DNA of 64,000 nucleotides from Streptacidiphilus sp. P02-A3a (GTDB lineage: Bacteria > Actinomycetota > Actinomycetes > Streptomycetales > Streptomycetaceae): the NCBI RefSeq assembly GCF_014084105.1, contig NZ_CP048289.1:7821922-7885921 (forward strand). Direction: 5' to 3'. A program made the translations under genes and the position numbers. The stretch's first letter is position 1, and each line of letters opens with the position of its first letter. Shown here in pieces: positions 54,633 through 63,333 of the stretch. The notes under the pieces were generated by a model, which saw only the letters and a list, made by a program, of their open reading frames with translations, was not told the origin of the DNA and did not search any database.

Positions 54633-56228
54633 TCAGTCCTCCTCGGGCTCCAGGCCCGCGCGGACCAGGCCGAGCGTGTAGGCGTCCTCCAGGGCCTGCC
54701 AGGAGGCGGCGATGACGTTCTCGGCCACCCCGACCGTCGACCACTCGACCTTGCCGTCGCCGGTGGACACCAGCACCCGGGTCATCGAGGTGGTGCCGTG
54801 CTGGCCCTCCAGGATCCGCACCTTGTAGTCCACCAGCTCCAGGTCGACCAGCTGCGGGTAGAACGGCTCAAGGGCCGTGCGCAGCGCCCGGTCCAGCGAG
54901 TTCACCGGGCCGTTGCCCTCGCCGGTGGCGATGATCCGCCGACCCTTCAGCAGCAGCTTCACCGTGGACTCGTTCGCCTGGGTGCCGTCCGTGCGCTGCT
55001 CGCTGATGGTCCGCCAGGACTCCAGCCGGAAGAACCGCCGCCGGTGGCCGTTGACCTCGTCGCGGAGCAGCAGCTCGAACGAGGCGTCGGCCGCCTCGTA
55101 GGTGTAGCCCCGGTTCTCCCGCTCCTTGACGGTGGCGACCAGTCGGCCCACCGTCTCCCGGTCCCGGGACAGGTCGTAGCCCAGCTCCCGGGCCTTGAGC
55201 TCGACCGAGGCGCGCCCGGCCATGTCCGAGACCAGCATCCGCATGCTGTTGCCGACCAGCGCCGGGTCGGTGTGCTGGTACAGGTCCGGGTCGACCTTGA
55301 TCGCGGAGGCGTGCAGTCCGGCCTTGTGCGCGAAGGCGGAGACCCCGACGTACGGCTGGTGGGTGGACGGGGTGAGGTTGACCACCTCGGCGATGGCGTG
55401 CGAGATCCGGGTCATCTCGGCCAGCGCGCCGTCCGGCAGCACCCGGCGGTCCAGCTTGAGTTCGAGCGCGCCGACGACCGGGAAGAGGTTGGCGTTGCCG
55501 ACCCGCTCGCCGTAGCCGTTCGCGGTGCACTGCACGTGGGTGGCCCCGGCGTCCACGGCCGCGAGGGTGTTCGCGACCGCGCAGCCGGTGTCGTCCTGGG
55601 CGTGCATGCCCAGCCGCGCGCCGGTCTGCGCCAGTACCTCGGCCACCACCTCGCGGACGCCCGAGGGCAGCATCCCGCCGTTGGTGTCGCACAGCACCAC
55701 CACGTCGGCCCCGGCCTCGTGCGCGGTGCGGACCACCGCCAGCGCGTATTCGCGGTTCGCCTTGTAGCCGTCGAAGAAGTGCTCGCAGTCGACGAACACC
55801 CGGCGTCCCAGCGACCGCAGGTGGCGGACGCTGTCGGCGACCATCGCCAGGTTCTCCTCCAGGGTGGTGCGCAGCGCGAGCTCGACGTGGCGGTCGTGGG
55901 ACTTGGCCACCAGCGTGATCACCGGGGCGCCGGACGCCACCAGGGCGGCCAGCTGGGCGTCCTCGGCGGCGCTGCCGCCCGCGTGCCTGGTGGCGCCGAA
56001 GGCCACCAACTGGGCGTTCTTCAGGTCGAGTTCAGTGGCGGCCCGGGCGAAGAACTCCGTGTCACGGGGGTTGGCGCCGGGCCAGCCGCCCTCGATGAAG
56101 CCGACGCCGAAGTCGTCCAGGTGGCGGGCGATGGTGAGCTTGTCGGCGACGGTGAGGTGGATGCCCTCGCGCTGCGCGCCGTCACGCAGGGTGGTGTCGA
56201 AGACGTGGAAGTCGTCTTGGAGGGTCAT
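54633..56228 (-). CDS. cimA: (R)-citramalate synthase
   Basis: Condenses pyruvate and acetyl-CoA to citramalate, a threonine-independent route to 2-oxobutyrate and isoleucine. The 531-residue product has the DRE-TIM barrel signature VFDTTLRDGAQREGIHLTV, the HAQDDTGCAVANTLAAVDAGATHVQCTANGYGERVGNANL metal site, and a C-terminal LeuA-type regulatory domain. The second-half features (LQDDF start, FIEGGWPGANPRD) fit CimA rather than LeuA. ATG at 56228 with GGAG nine bases upstream. It lies behind a candidate attenuator. Confidence 0.92.
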   Translation of the reverse strand: MTLQDDFHVFDTTLRDGAQREGIHLTVADKLTIARHLDDFGVGFIEGGWPGANPRDTEFFARAATELDLKNAQLVAFGATRHAGGSAAEDAQLAALVASGAPVITLVAKSHDRHVELALRTTLEENLAMVADSVRHLRSLGRRVFVDCEHFFDGYKANREYALAVVRTAHEAGADVVVLCDTNGGMLPSGVREVVAEVLAQTGARLGMHAQDDTGCAVANTLAAVDAGATHVQCTANGYGERVGNANLFPVVGALELKLDRRVLPDGALAEMTRISHAIAEVVNLTPSTHQPYVGVSAFAHKAGLHASAIKVDPDLYQHTDPALVGNSMRMLVSDMAGRASVELKARELGYDLSRDRETVGRLVATVKERENRGYTYEAADASFELLLRDEVNGHRRRFFRLESWRTISEQRTDGTQANESTVKLLLKGRRIIATGEGNGPVNSLDRALRTALEPFYPQLVDLELVDYKVRILEGQHGTTSMTRVLVSTGDGKVEWSTVGVAENVIAASWQALEDAYTLGLVRAGLEPEED

Positions 56229-56363
56229 GGCCTGGGTCTCCTGTCCGGGGGCTGGGGTGCCCCGGCAGGCCGACCTGCCTGCCGGGGGCTCCGACTCCAC
56301 TGTGCTCCCTCACCGCGCCACCGTTCGTCCGCGACGAACTCCTGTTGGGAGTCGCCGGGCAAC

Positions 56364-56393
56364 GAAAAAGACCCCTCGCGGGTGCGAGAGGTC
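56364..56393 (-). terminator. Attenuator-type terminator in the cimA leader
   Basis: On the minus strand GACCTCTCGC pairs with GCGAGGGGTC (9 of 10 pairs, loop ACCC) and is followed by TTTTTC. It lies about 136 bases upstream of the cimA ATG and 60 bases after the stop of the leader peptide. Only the minus strand has the T-run. Confidence 0.7.
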
Positions 56394-56419
56394 TGCGCGC
56401 GGGTCTGAACACAAGGTGT

Positions 56420-56452
56420 CCGTTCCGCTTACGGGTCTGTCGTACGGAACGG
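56420..56452 (-). promoter_or_regulatory. Pause-type hairpin after the cimA leader peptide
   Basis: CCGTTCCG and CGGAACGG form an 8-bp stem starting one base after the leader stop. In addition GCGCGCCGGTC at 56461-56471 can pair, with one mismatch, with GACCCGCGCGC near 56396-56406, giving an alternative fold that would compete with the terminator. Confidence 0.5.
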
Positions 56453-56503
56453 TCACTGCGGACCGGCGCGCCTGCTGCCAATAATGAGCGCTAGCGAGGA
56501 CAC
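56453..56503 (-). CDS. Candidate leader peptide of cimA
   Basis: 16-residue ORF, MSSLALIIGSRRAGPQ, with GTG start. Its centre is CTA GCG CTC ATT ATT: two leucines and two isoleucines. CTA and ATT are rare codons in this genome type. Together with the following stems and the T-tailed terminator this fits ribosome-mediated attenuation by charged tRNA-Leu or tRNA-Ile. The ribosome site before GTG is weak, so the call is provisional. Confidence 0.5.
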   Translation of the reverse strand: MSSLALIIGSRRAGPQ

Positions 56504-56576
56504 GCTCGCAGTCTGCCACAGGGCGCGCCGCGCGGGACGGATGATCTCAGCATCCGGGACCGGGGCGGGTGGCGAC

Positions 56577-57143
56577 TCAGAACAGCTTGCTGGTGTCCAG
56601 GTCGAAGCCGAAGGGCTGGGGCAGTGTGAGCGGGTCGCCCGGCTTGGCGACAGCGGTGATCGAGTAGTCACCGTGCTTGGGGTCACTGTGCAGTATCACC
56701 AGCTCACGCTGCCGATCAGCCAGCAAGTACAGCGGAACTCCTGCGGCGGCATACCCACGACGCTTCCCTTCGCCATCCCTCTGAGGGTCCCGGGAGGTCA
56801 CTTCGAGGACCATCAGTACGCCGTCCGGCTTGGACCAGGACCCCTGGTCGCTGAGCACCGCCTCCCAGACATAGGTAGCGTCGGGAATGAAGCGCCCATC
56901 GGGAACGATCAGACCCTTAGTGCCGGCGATTTCCAAATCAGCGGGTCCCAGGCTGTAGATCTGCCGGTTGACCAGGCTGATCAACCTCTCGTGCTTGCCG
57001 TCTGGCGACGGTGTCACGATGATCTCCCCCTCGATGAGCTCTGCCTTGAAGCCCTCAGGGGTCTCCAAGGCCAGGAACGCCTCCAGCAGTCCCTCGGGCT
57101 CGCTCCCGCCAAGCTCAGCGAAGTCGATTGTTGCTGCGGACAT
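56577..57143 (-). CDS. Uma2 family (DUF820) PD-(D/E)XK nuclease-like protein
   Basis: 188 residues. Catalytic-core pattern IPDATYV... KPDGVLMVLEVTSRDPQRDGEGKRRGYAAAGVPLYLLAD: the aspartate, E-x-S and lysine positions match the Uma2 restriction-endonuclease-like fold. ATG at 57143 with GGGAGGGG. Codon use is less GC-biased than its neighbours, as often seen for these mobile, multi-copy genes. It interrupts cimA and ilvE. Role unknown. Confidence 0.85.
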   Translation of the reverse strand: MSAATIDFAELGGSEPEGLLEAFLALETPEGFKAELIEGEIIVTPSPDGKHERLISLVNRQIYSLGPADLEIAGTKGLIVPDGRFIPDATYVWEAVLSDQGSWSKPDGVLMVLEVTSRDPQRDGEGKRRGYAAAGVPLYLLADRQRELVILHSDPKHGDYSITAVAKPGDPLTLPQPFGFDLDTSKLF

Positions 57144-57242
57144 GGCCCCTCCCTTCCGGTGCTCACTGCTCAACGAGTGGTACGAGTCGAGGTTACGCAT
57201 GTCCCGCCGCCGCCGCCCGGGTTCGGGCGGCGGGGGCGGAAC

Positions 57243-57272
57243 GGCTCGGGCTCGGGCTCGGGCTCGGGCTCA
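57243..57272 (-). repeat. 6-bp tandem repeat at the ilvE stop
   Basis: Four copies of GGCTCG and a fifth, GGCTCA, from 57243 to 57272; the last contains the ilvE stop codon (57270-57272). Confidence 0.8.
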
Positions 57273-58370
57273 GGCGATGCGGTGCATCCAGTTGTGGGTG
57301 TCCTCGCGGCGGCCGGTCTGCAGGGCGAGCAGGGTCTCGCGGAGCTTCATGGTGACCGGGCCGGGGTTGCCGTCGCCGATCGTCCAGTCGCCGCGCGCGG
57401 ACTTGACCGAGCCGACCGGGGTGATCACCGCGGCGGTGCCGCAGGCGAAGACCTCGGTGAGGGTGCCGTCGGCGCTGCTGTTGCGCCACTCGTCGGTGGA
57501 GATCTTCCGCTCCTCGGTGGCGTAGCCGAGGTCCGCGGCGATGCCGAGCAGCGAGTCGCGGGTGATCCCGGGCAGCAGCGAGCCGGAGAGCTCCGGGGTG
57601 ACCACGCGGGCGTTCTCGCCCTCGCCGAAGACGAAGTACAGGTTCATGCCGCCCATCTCCTCGATCCAGCGGCGCTCGATCGCGTCCAGCCAGACCACCT
57701 GGTCGCAGCCCTGGGCGGCGGCCTGGGCCTGGGCGACCAGCGAGGCGGCGTAGTTGCCGCCGCACTTGGCGGCACCGGTGCCGCCGGGCGCCGCCCGGAC
57801 GTACTCCTCGGAGAGCCAGACCGAGACCGGCTTCACGCCGCCCGGGAAGTAGGCCCCGGCCGGGGAGGCGATCAGCAGGAAGAGGCACTCGTTGGCCGGG
57901 CGGACGCCCAGTCCGACCTCGGTGGCGATCATGAAGGGCCGCAGGTAGAGGCTGGCCTCGTCCTGGGTGGGCACCCAGGCGGAGTCCTGCTGGACCAGCG
58001 CCTCGACGGCCGCGACGAAGGTCTCCTGGGGCAGCTCGGGCATGGCAAGGCGCCGGGCGGAGGCCTGGAAGCGGGCGGCGTTGGCGTACGGACGGAAGGT
58101 CTGGATGCTGCCGTCGGCGGCACGGTAGGCCTTCAGCCCCTCGAAGATCGACTGGCCGTAGTGCAGGATCGCGGTCGCCGGGTCGAGCTCCAGCGGCCCG
58201 TAGGGGACGAGCTGGGCGTCGTGCCAGCCACGGCCCTCGGTCCAGCGGATGGTCACCATGTTGTCGGTGAAGAAACGGCCGAAGCCGGGATTGGCGAGCC
58301 GCGCTGCGCGCTCCTCGGCGGCAAGGGGATGAGCCGAGGGCTTGAGCTCGATCTCGATGGGGGAGGTCAT
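57270..58370 (-). CDS. ilvE: Branched-chain amino-acid aminotransferase
   Basis: PLP enzyme of fold type IV that makes Val, Leu and Ile from their keto acids. The 366 residues show [27 protein letters not shown], the PLP lysine in [28 protein letters not shown] and [18 protein letters not shown] at 58370. A longer frame to 58529 is not supported. Confidence 0.96.
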   Translation of the reverse strand: MTSPIEIELKPSAHPLAAEERAARLANPGFGRFFTDNMVTIRWTEGRGWHDAQLVPYGPLELDPATAILHYGQSIFEGLKAYRAADGSIQTFRPYANAARFQASARRLAMPELPQETFVAAVEALVQQDSAWVPTQDEASLYLRPFMIATEVGLGVRPANECLFLLIASPAGAYFPGGVKPVSVWLSEEYVRAAPGGTGAAKCGGNYAASLVAQAQAAAQGCDQVVWLDAIERRWIEEMGGMNLYFVFGEGENARVVTPELSGSLLPGITRDSLLGIAADLGYATEERKISTDEWRNSSADGTLTEVFACGTAAVITPVGSVKSARGDWTIGDGNPGPVTMKLRETLLALQTGRREDTHNWMHRIA

Positions 58371-58568
58371 GGCGGATACATCCTTCACCGTGTCGTCATG
58401 GCGGGCCGTGCGAAACGTATCGCCGACCCATGTCGATGGTCGCACTTTCCCGGCCTGGTCGAACAGCCTGCGCGAGCGGGCATACGACAAAGCGGCCCGG
58501 AAGGCGCGTGCCGGTAGCGGCGGGGTCACAGGGGGTGCTGACCAGCCGGTACGGGGCTCGCTGTCTTC

Positions 58569-58586
58569 CGGACCGCTTTCGGTCCG
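58569..58586 (-). terminator. Hairpin after leuB
   Basis: CGGACCG/CGGTCCG with four-base loop, 23 bp beyond the leuB stop; no T-tract. Confidence 0.4.
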
Positions 58587-58608
58587 TGATTCGCAGGTGC
58601 CGGCTCGG

Positions 58609-59652
58609 TCAGCCGGCTACTCGGGCGGCGAGGGCGTCGCCGATCGCCGAGGTGGAACGGGACGCCTGGCCGACGCGCTCGGCGAGGTCCGCCGCGACGG
58701 CGGACTCGATCCGGGCCGCCGCGTCGTCCAGGCCGAGGTGCTGGAGCAGCATCGCGACCGAGAGGATGGTGGCGGTCGGGTCGGCCTTGCCCTGTCCGGC
58801 GATGTCCGGGGCCGAGCCGTGGACCGGCTCGAACATCGACGGGAACTCACCCGCGGGGTTGATGTTCCCGCTCGCGGCGAGGCCGATGCCGCCGGTGACG
58901 GCCGCGGCCAGGTCGGTCAGGATGTCACCGAAGAGGTTGTCGGTGACGATGACGTCGAAGCGCTCGGGCTGGGTGACGAAGAAGATCGTCGCCGCGTCGA
59001 CGTGCAGGTAGTCGGTGCTGACCTCGGGGAACTCGACCGCGACCTGCTGGAAGACGCGCGTCCACAGGTGTCCGGCGTGGACCAGGACGTTGTTCTTGTG
59101 GACCAGCGTCAGCTTCTTGCGCGGGCGGGCCTGGGCCCGGGCGAACGCGTCGCGGACGACCCGCTCGATGCCGAAGGCCGTGTTCAGGCTGACCTCGGTG
59201 GCCACCTCCTGCGGGGTGCCGGTGCGCAGGCTGCCGCCGTTTCCGGTGTAGGGGCCCTCGGTGCCCTCGCGGACGACCACGAAGTCGATGTTCGGGTCGC
59301 CGGCCAGCGGCGAGTCCACGCCGGGGAAGAGCCGCCCCGGGCGCAGGTTGACGTGGTGGTCGAAGGCGAAGCGGAGCTTCAGCAGCAGCCCGCGCTCCAG
59401 CACCCCGGAGGGGACGGAGGGGTCGCCGATCGCGCCGAGCAGGATCGCGTCGTGGTCCTTGAGCTCCGCGAGCACGCCGTCCGGCAGGGTCTCACCGGTG
59501 GCGTGGTAGCGGCGGGCGCCGAGGTCGTACTCGGTGGTCTCCACCTTGGTGTCGGCGGGCAGGGCGGCATTGAGGACCTTGAGTCCTTCGGCCACGACTT
59601 CCTGGCCGATACCGTCACCGGGGATAACTGCGAGGCGGAGAGTACGAGACAT
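58609..59652 (-). CDS. leuB: 3-isopropylmalate dehydrogenase
   Basis: Oxidises 3-isopropylmalate in leucine synthesis. The 347-residue product shows [70 protein letters not shown] and [21 protein letters not shown] at 59652. It forms a functional set with leuC-leuD, cimA and ilvE of this window. Confidence 0.96.
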   Translation of the reverse strand: MSRTLRLAVIPGDGIGQEVVAEGLKVLNAALPADTKVETTEYDLGARRYHATGETLPDGVLAELKDHDAILLGAIGDPSVPSGVLERGLLLKLRFAFDHHVNLRPGRLFPGVDSPLAGDPNIDFVVVREGTEGPYTGNGGSLRTGTPQEVATEVSLNTAFGIERVVRDAFARAQARPRKKLTLVHKNNVLVHAGHLWTRVFQQVAVEFPEVSTDYLHVDAATIFFVTQPERFDVIVTDNLFGDILTDLAAAVTGGIGLAASGNINPAGEFPSMFEPVHGSAPDIAGQGKADPTATILSVAMLLQHLGLDDAAARIESAVAADLAERVGQASRSTSAIGDALAARVAG

Positions 59653-59756
59653 GGCGGGGACCCTACTCCTGGTTTCACCTGTCGGTCGGCTGCCGTCCGA
59701 ATGATGGGACAGCCGACCGAGGGCCGACGGACGGATGTGCGACGGTCGAGCGACCG

Positions 59757-59903
59757 TCAGAGGTGGTCGTGCCCGGTGACGCCGCCGTTGTCGCGGCGGT
59801 CGAGCGCCCGCTGCAACGCGGCGGCGGCGTTGGCACGCTCACTGCTGCGCTCGGGACGGCGGCGGGACGGACGGGAGGGGGTCTGCGGGCGCAGCTGGTC
59901 CAT
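59757..59903 (-). CDS. Small basic protein upstream of leuB
   Basis: 48 residues: [20 protein letters not shown] followed by an Ala/Leu helix and [12 protein letters not shown] at 59903 preceded by GGAG at six bases; nearly all third positions are G or C, so it is probably translated. Too short for most gene finders. Function unknown; not a branched-chain leader because it lacks Leu/Ile/Val runs. Confidence 0.6.
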   Translation of the reverse strand: MDQLRPQTPSRPSRRRPERSSERANAAAALQRALDRRDNGGVTGHDHL

Positions 59904-60162
59904 GATGGACTCCGATCGCTCGGGTCACATGACATGCCGACGGCGTGTCACAGCGAGGTTGGGGGTGCGTGGCCGCGCAGGGGTCGCCTGCGGCACGGGC
60001 CGAATCAGGTCTGGCTGGAGATTCAGCGGACTGCCTGATGACCTCACGTTACGACAGCGAGCTGGAGCTGTCTGCACAACTACTTGGATTTCCTACTATC
60101 TGAGATGGGCCCACCCGGACGGACGCCCCGGAACCGGGTCCGGCCCCGGTGGGACGGGTCGG

Positions 60163-60483
60163 TCAGGACCGGGCGATCGTCTCGTGGTGGCGGATGACCT
60201 CGGCGATGATGAAGTTCAGGAACTTCTCGGCGAAGGCCGGGTCCAGCCGGGCGTTCTCGGCCAGCTCGCGCAGCCGCGCGATCTGGTCCCGCTCGCGGGC
60301 CGGGTCGGCCGGGGGCAGCCGGTACTCGGCCTTGAGCCGCCCGACCTCCTGGGTGCACTTGAAGCGCTCGGCCAGCATGTGGACGATGGCGGCGTCGATG
60401 TTGTCGATGCTGCCGCGCAGCCGCGCGAGCTCGGCCGTCGCGGCGGCGTCGACGCCCGTGTCGGCTGCGTTCTCTTCACTCAT
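60163..60483 (-). CDS. Chorismate mutase (AroQ type)
   Basis: 106-residue all-helical AroQ domain: LARLRGSIDNIDAAIVHMLAERFKCTQEVGRLKAEYRLPPADPARERDQIARLR. The Arg in LRGSID, Lys in RLKAEY and downstream Arg/Gln positions fit the active site. It converts chorismate to prephenate for Phe/Tyr. No signal peptide, so cytosolic. ATG at 60483 with GGGGGA upstream. Confidence 0.9.
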   Translation of the reverse strand: MSEENAADTGVDAAATAELARLRGSIDNIDAAIVHMLAERFKCTQEVGRLKAEYRLPPADPARERDQIARLRELAENARLDPAFAEKFLNFIIAEVIRHHETIARS

Positions 60484-60592
60484 GATGTCCCCCGGTCGGG
60501 CGAGTCTGGGCAGTACGGTCGGTCCTCCGACGCGCCCAGGATACCGATTCGGCGTTTGCCCCCGGATCATGTAAAGTTTTCCGAGTCAGCAG

Positions 60593-60666
60593 GCGCCGCT
60601 AGCTCAGTTGGTTAGAGCAGCTGACTCTTAATCAGCGGGTCCGGGGTTCGAGTCCCTGGCGGCGCA
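60593..60666 (+). tRNA. tRNA-Lys (anticodon CTT)
   Basis: 74 nt, starts GCGCCGCTAGCTCAGTTGG, anticodon loop ACTCTTAAT, T-arm GGGTTCGAGTCCC, acceptor end GCGGCGC then A. Divergent from chorismate mutase. Confidence 0.97.
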
Positions 60667-60680
60667 CAGCAGGCAGTTTG

Positions 60681-60720
60681 TTCAGGGTCCCTCGCCTCGG
60701 CGAGAGGCCCTGAACGTTTT
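60681..60720 (+). terminator. Terminator after tRNA-Lys
   Basis: TTCAGGG/CCCTGAA outer stem and CTCGCC/GGCGAG inner stem with single bulges, followed by CGTTTT. It separates the tRNA from the convergent mycosin gene. Confidence 0.85.
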
Positions 60721-60741
60721 CCGCCCCTCCCGCGCCCGCGC

Positions 60742-61890
60742 TCAGACCCGCCGCCGGTGGCGGCGCAGCAGCGCCAGCCCGAGGCCGATGCAGCCGACGG
60801 ACAGCAGGGCCCCGACCGGCAGCACCCAGACGCCGAGGTGGCCGGGCTTCCTCCGGTCGGCGGACACCGCGAGCGTCGGCACCGGCGCCAACGGGTCCGT
60901 CGCCCGCGCCAACGGCCCCTGCGCGGGCCCCGCCGGGATGCTGTCGGTCAACGCCTCGCGCGGCCGCGCGACGCCGTAGCCGTAGTGCGGGTCCGGAGTG
61001 GTCTGCCCGGGCTTGGCATCGGGGTCGATGGCGGACTTGATCAGCCGGTTGATGACCTGCCCGGCAGTGAGCCCCGGAAACCTCGCCCGAACCAGCGCGG
61101 CGATGGCAGAGACGTAGGCGGTGGCACCGCTGGTGCCGTTGCCCAAGGCGTACTGCGTGTCCGTGCCGCTGTCATCGCCGAGAACGTTGCTGCCCGGCCC
61201 AGTGAGGACGATATGCGGGCCGTAGTCAGAGCCTGACCAGATACTGCCGTCCTGGTTCGCACCACCGACGTCCACAACCCCGGGGAAGGACGCGGGGTAG
61301 TTGCTCACCTCGGCGCCGTCATTGCCGGCGGCAGCGACCAGCACGACGTTGTGTGCCTCTGCGTAGGCGACAGCGGACTGTTCGATGGCACTGGGGGTGA
61401 CGCCCGCAATCGACATGTTGATGACACCGACGCCGCGACTCACCGCGTAGCGAATGGCCCCTGCGATCTCCTGATCGTAGTTCGCATCCTGGAGATCAAC
61501 GACAAGGGGCAGCAGTGTGACTCCCGGTGCCAGCCCCCTGATGCCGTCCGAGTCACCGGGCCCATGCCCATGCCCCGCGATAAGGCTGGCCATCATCGTT
61601 CCGTGGCCAGCATTGGCGGCTTCGTCGTAGCTGGCGGGGGCGAAGTCCTTCCCTGGCAGGAACTGCCCGGTCAGGTCCACATGGGTCGTACGGAAGCCAG
61701 TGTCGATGACGGCGACAACCTGTCCCTTGCCGGTCGTGACGGGCCAGATCTTCTGCGCGGCACCGTAGGCCTGCAATGGCCACTGCTTGTTCCGCGCCGC
61801 ATCGGCGTGCGCGGCCGGTGCCATCGCCGTCAGCAGCACTCCCAGCGTGGCCATCGCACCGGCGAAGCGCCATGTCCTTACACACCGCAT
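60742..61890 (-). CDS. mycP: Type VII secretion-associated serine protease (mycosin)
   Basis: 382 residues. Signal peptide (about 1-29), subtilisin-type S8 domain with catalytic D63 (VIDTG), H96 (GHGTMMAS) and S254 (GNGTSGATAYVSA), oxyanion N190, and a C-terminal transmembrane helix (about 352-372) followed by Arg-rich cytosolic end. This is the mycosin architecture. ATG at 61890 follows GGAG. Last gene of a three-gene operon with two ESX-like proteins, without the usual Ecc components. Confidence 0.88.
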   Translation of the reverse strand: MRCVRTWRFAGAMATLGVLLTAMAPAAHADAARNKQWPLQAYGAAQKIWPVTTGKGQVVAVIDTGFRTTHVDLTGQFLPGKDFAPASYDEAANAGHGTMMASLIAGHGHGPGDSDGIRGLAPGVTLLPLVVDLQDANYDQEIAGAIRYAVSRGVGVINMSIAGVTPSAIEQSAVAYAEAHNVVLVAAAGNDGAEVSNYPASFPGVVDVGGANQDGSIWSGSDYGPHIVLTGPGSNVLGDDSGTDTQYALGNGTSGATAYVSAIAALVRARFPGLTAGQVINRLIKSAIDPDAKPGQTTPDPHYGYGVARPREALTDSIPAGPAQGPLARATDPLAPVPTLAVSADRRKPGHLGVWVLPVGALLSVGCIGLGLALLRRHRRRV

Positions 61891-61919
61891 GCGCTGATTC
61901 TCCAAGAGATGACGCTATG

Positions 61920-63320
61920 TCACATGATGACTGGCGGATTGACGGTGACACCGGAGTTCCAGTTCTCCGGGTCCTCCACCAGGTAGTGCGGGCGAGGACG
62001 CCGCTTACGCTTCCTGTCCTGGCTGCTGAGGCCGCCCGGGAACCCGCCCATCCCCATCGCCTCCTCGGCAGCAGTTGTGGCTTCAGCCCCAGGTTGGTCC
62101 GCCTCCTCATTGCCGACCAGACCGCCGCCGGTCCTGCTGCTCGCCGAACTCGCACCGAGGTGTTCTGCTGCTCCGTCAAAGCCCCCAGCGAACGAGGAGG
62201 TACCTCCAGTCGCACCCTGGGTACCGCTGAACCCGACCGCCGCACCGCCAAGGCTCAGACCCGAAGCGAAATGACCATGGCCGGTAGCACCACCGATACC
62301 AGCGACCAGTGGGAGCGGGATACTCATCCTCTCGCCCGTGCTGTCTGCTCTGCCACCAGAGCCAAGGCCTCCGGAGATCCCAGTGATGGTGGTGCTCGGC
62401 CCCGGAGTGGTCGGTAGCCGCTCCCCGCCGGTGATCCCCTCGCCCGGGGTAGCACCACCGACAGCCACCCCCGGGCCTTGCCCGGGGGTGATCCCGTAAG
62501 CCACGCTGCCCTTGCCCGGCGCACCGACCTGAGTCAGGTGCACCGCACCCGCCATGCCAGGGCTAGTGACCGGCTCGCTGTCGGGCGTTCCGACGGGGTC
62601 ATGGGTGATCGTCGCGGATGGAGGCGGCCAGACCGAGAAGGCCTCTACCGGGTCGCGTGGTGCCTTCCCGATGGTCGTCCCCGCCCTGTTGTACTCGCCC
62701 TCCAGGGTCTGCATCACCACGATCGCCTGCTGGTGGCGCTCCTCCGTCGCGGAGAGTTGGCCGCCGTCGAGGTCCAGGGCTACCTGGCGGCTGATGCCTG
62801 ACCGGAGGTCGGCGTTGAACTGCTGGTCGCCGGTCTCGCTGGTGGCCTTGCGGGTGATCTTCTGCCACTCGCTCGGTGCCTTCGGCATGTTCAGCTTCGC
62901 GGCCGTCAGGGCCGTCGCCGCCGCCGAGACTCCGCTGCCGGCGTGTGCCGCGTACTGCGCGCCGTTGCCCAGGGCCTCGTGTAACTGCTGGGCGCGGGCG
63001 GCGAAGCCGTCCGCCGCTGCGCCGGTCCAGTGCTCCAGCGCGGCCGAGGTGTGGGTGCGGAAGTCGGCCTGGGCCGCCAGCAGGGCCTCGTTGACGGCGG
63101 TCCAGTGGTCGGCGACGGCGGTGAGCGCGGACGGGTCGGCGTGCTCGATCATCGCCCGCAGGCCGTCCAGTCCGCCCACGTCGGCGGCGGTGAAGTCGGT
63201 GGTGTAGCCGGTCGGTCCCGCGTGCCCGCCGCGGGTCTTCGCCAGGATGTCCGCCCGGGTCTGCTGTACCCGCTGTTCCCGAGCCTGCTGAAGCTGCCGG
63301 GAATCGTCGATCGCTCCCAT
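61920..63320 (-). CDS. PPE/WXG-like putative type VII secretion substrate
   Basis: 466 residues. The first 200 are helical, with W-x-G (HWTG at about 97-100) in AALEHWTGAAADGFAARAQQL, resembling PPE/WXG100-like proteins. A Gly/Pro/Ser/Thr-rich region (about 240-420) follows. The end is a basic cluster DRKRKRRPRP then HYLVEDPENWNSG, a tail seen in other actinobacterial ESX-linked proteins as far as I recall. ATG at 63320 with GGGGG. No signal peptide, as expected for such substrates. Confidence 0.75.
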   Translation of the reverse strand: MGAIDDSRQLQQAREQRVQQTRADILAKTRGGHAGPTGYTTDFTAADVGGLDGLRAMIEHADPSALTAVADHWTAVNEALLAAQADFRTHTSAALEHWTGAAADGFAARAQQLHEALGNGAQYAAHAGSGVSAAATALTAAKLNMPKAPSEWQKITRKATSETGDQQFNADLRSGISRQVALDLDGGQLSATEERHQQAIVVMQTLEGEYNRAGTTIGKAPRDPVEAFSVWPPPSATITHDPVGTPDSEPVTSPGMAGAVHLTQVGAPGKGSVAYGITPGQGPGVAVGGATPGEGITGGERLPTTPGPSTTITGISGGLGSGGRADSTGERMSIPLPLVAGIGGATGHGHFASGLSLGGAAVGFSGTQGATGGTSSFAGGFDGAAEHLGASSASSRTGGGLVGNEEADQPGAEATTAAEEAMGMGGFPGGLSSQDRKRKRRPRPHYLVEDPENWNSGVTVNPPVIM

Positions 63321-63333
63321 CACCGCCCCCGTT

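Noticed and set aside
56310-56519. 69-residue minus-strand open frame overlapping the cimA leader
   Set aside because: It runs through the terminator stem and has weak codon bias; the short Leu/Ile ORF in another frame fits the leader better.
59675-59935. 86-residue minus-strand frame upstream of leuB
   Set aside because: It is a frame-shifted shadow of the 48-residue ORF, which has the better ribosome site and GC3.
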